From Desulfuromonadales bacterium (lineage in GTDB: Bacteria; Desulfobacterota; Desulfuromonadia; Geobacterales; Pseudopelobacteraceae), in assembly GCA_013349405.1 (NCBI GenBank), contig DUZS01000034.1, forward strand, positions 1 to 32,648: DNA of 32,648 nucleotides, in the 5' to 3' direction. How positions within the stretch are numbered: the first letter of the stretch is position 1; each line of letters opens with the position of its first letter. The notes under the pieces are model-generated. The model was given only the letters and a program-made list of their open reading frames with translations, was not told the DNA's origin and did no database searches. Made by a program: the position numbers and the translations under genes. This document shows, in pieces, positions 32,499 through 32,648 of this stretch.

Positions 32499-32648
32499 TC
32501 AAAGGATTAAATCCCCTCTAGCGGTAGAGTAGGAAGCAGGCCACTGCAACCGTAGGTTTGGCTTATCCGTATCCGCCTCTTTCGTGTGGCGGTGCCTAAA
32601 GAGCCTTACCATAGTTGCCTTAACCAGCTTCCCCTCATCAAACCGTAC
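32499..32648 (-). other. fragment resembling the 3' flank of a group II intron reverse transcriptase (partial)
   Basis: A minus-strand frame open from the edge for 49 codons, beginning VRFDEGKLVKATMV and containing PNLRLQWPASYST, ends at TGA 32499. The edge DNA reads GTACGGTTTGATGAGGGG on the minus strand, which recalls the conserved sequence following maturase genes in bacterial group II introns. This is recognition from memory; the reverse transcriptase itself would lie beyond the window. Confidence 0.35.

Overview
The window looks like chromosomal DNA of a GC-moderate (about 54% by impression), Gram-negative, anaerobe-type bacterium, most likely a Desulfuromonadota/Geobacter-like species. 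That assignment is an inference. It rests on the overall style of the proteins, an in-frame UGA that reads as selenocysteine in a DsbA/FrnE-like protein, C-tract/G-tract palindromic repeats between genes, and an assimilatory sulfate pathway built with a Fe-S type APS reductase.

Layout. 1-64: start of a leftward gene cut by the edge. 203-1147: rhomboid protease. 1234-4910: a 33-codon ORF coupled (ATGA) to a large SWIM/SNF2 helicase. 4911-7584: a lower-GC, gene-poor accessory stretch with a weak membrane ORF, a lipoprotein, a BrnT/BrnA toxin-antitoxin pair and about 750 bases with no gene I can support. 7585-10253: a tight four-gene rightward operon (ROK fructokinase-like, inositol monophosphatase-like, the selenoprotein, a YheU/UPF0270 protein).

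10287-22632: a long leftward sulfur region. In transcription order it holds a degenerate rhodanese-like protein, a ferredoxin/CCG/TVP38 fusion protein, a YdjY-like protein, a tandem rhodanese and a 33-codon ORF; then, behind its own sigma70-type promoter, sbp-cysT-cysW-cysA-cysH and cysD-cysN. Together these import sulfate, activate it to APS and reduce APS to sulfite. The first part resembles the gene content of the E. coli ydjXYZ/ynjE neighbourhood. A LysR regulator is divergent to it and is coupled to an LhgO-like L-2-hydroxyglutarate oxidase (22860-24949).

24955-27253: a second accessory island with a Phd/RelE-type toxin-antitoxin pair, an unknown gene, an N-terminally shortened T5orf172 (GIY-YIG-like) gene, an orphan Phd-like antitoxin and a remnant of a UPF0158 gene. 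27311-32433 (leftward): an Rrf2 regulator, cysK, a siroheme sulfite/nitrite reductase and a three-gene polar amino-acid (probably cystine/cysteine) ABC importer. This block supplies the sulfite-to-cysteine steps missing from the first sulfur region. The right edge carries a fragment resembling the sequence that follows group II intron reverse transcriptases.

The most interesting item is the UGA-containing gene at 9351-9953: ordinary gene calling would start it late or call it broken, but it has a strong ribosome binding site, a U-P-W-C active site and a suitably placed SECIS-like hairpin. Second is the 810-residue electron-transfer/membrane fusion protein (19784-22216).
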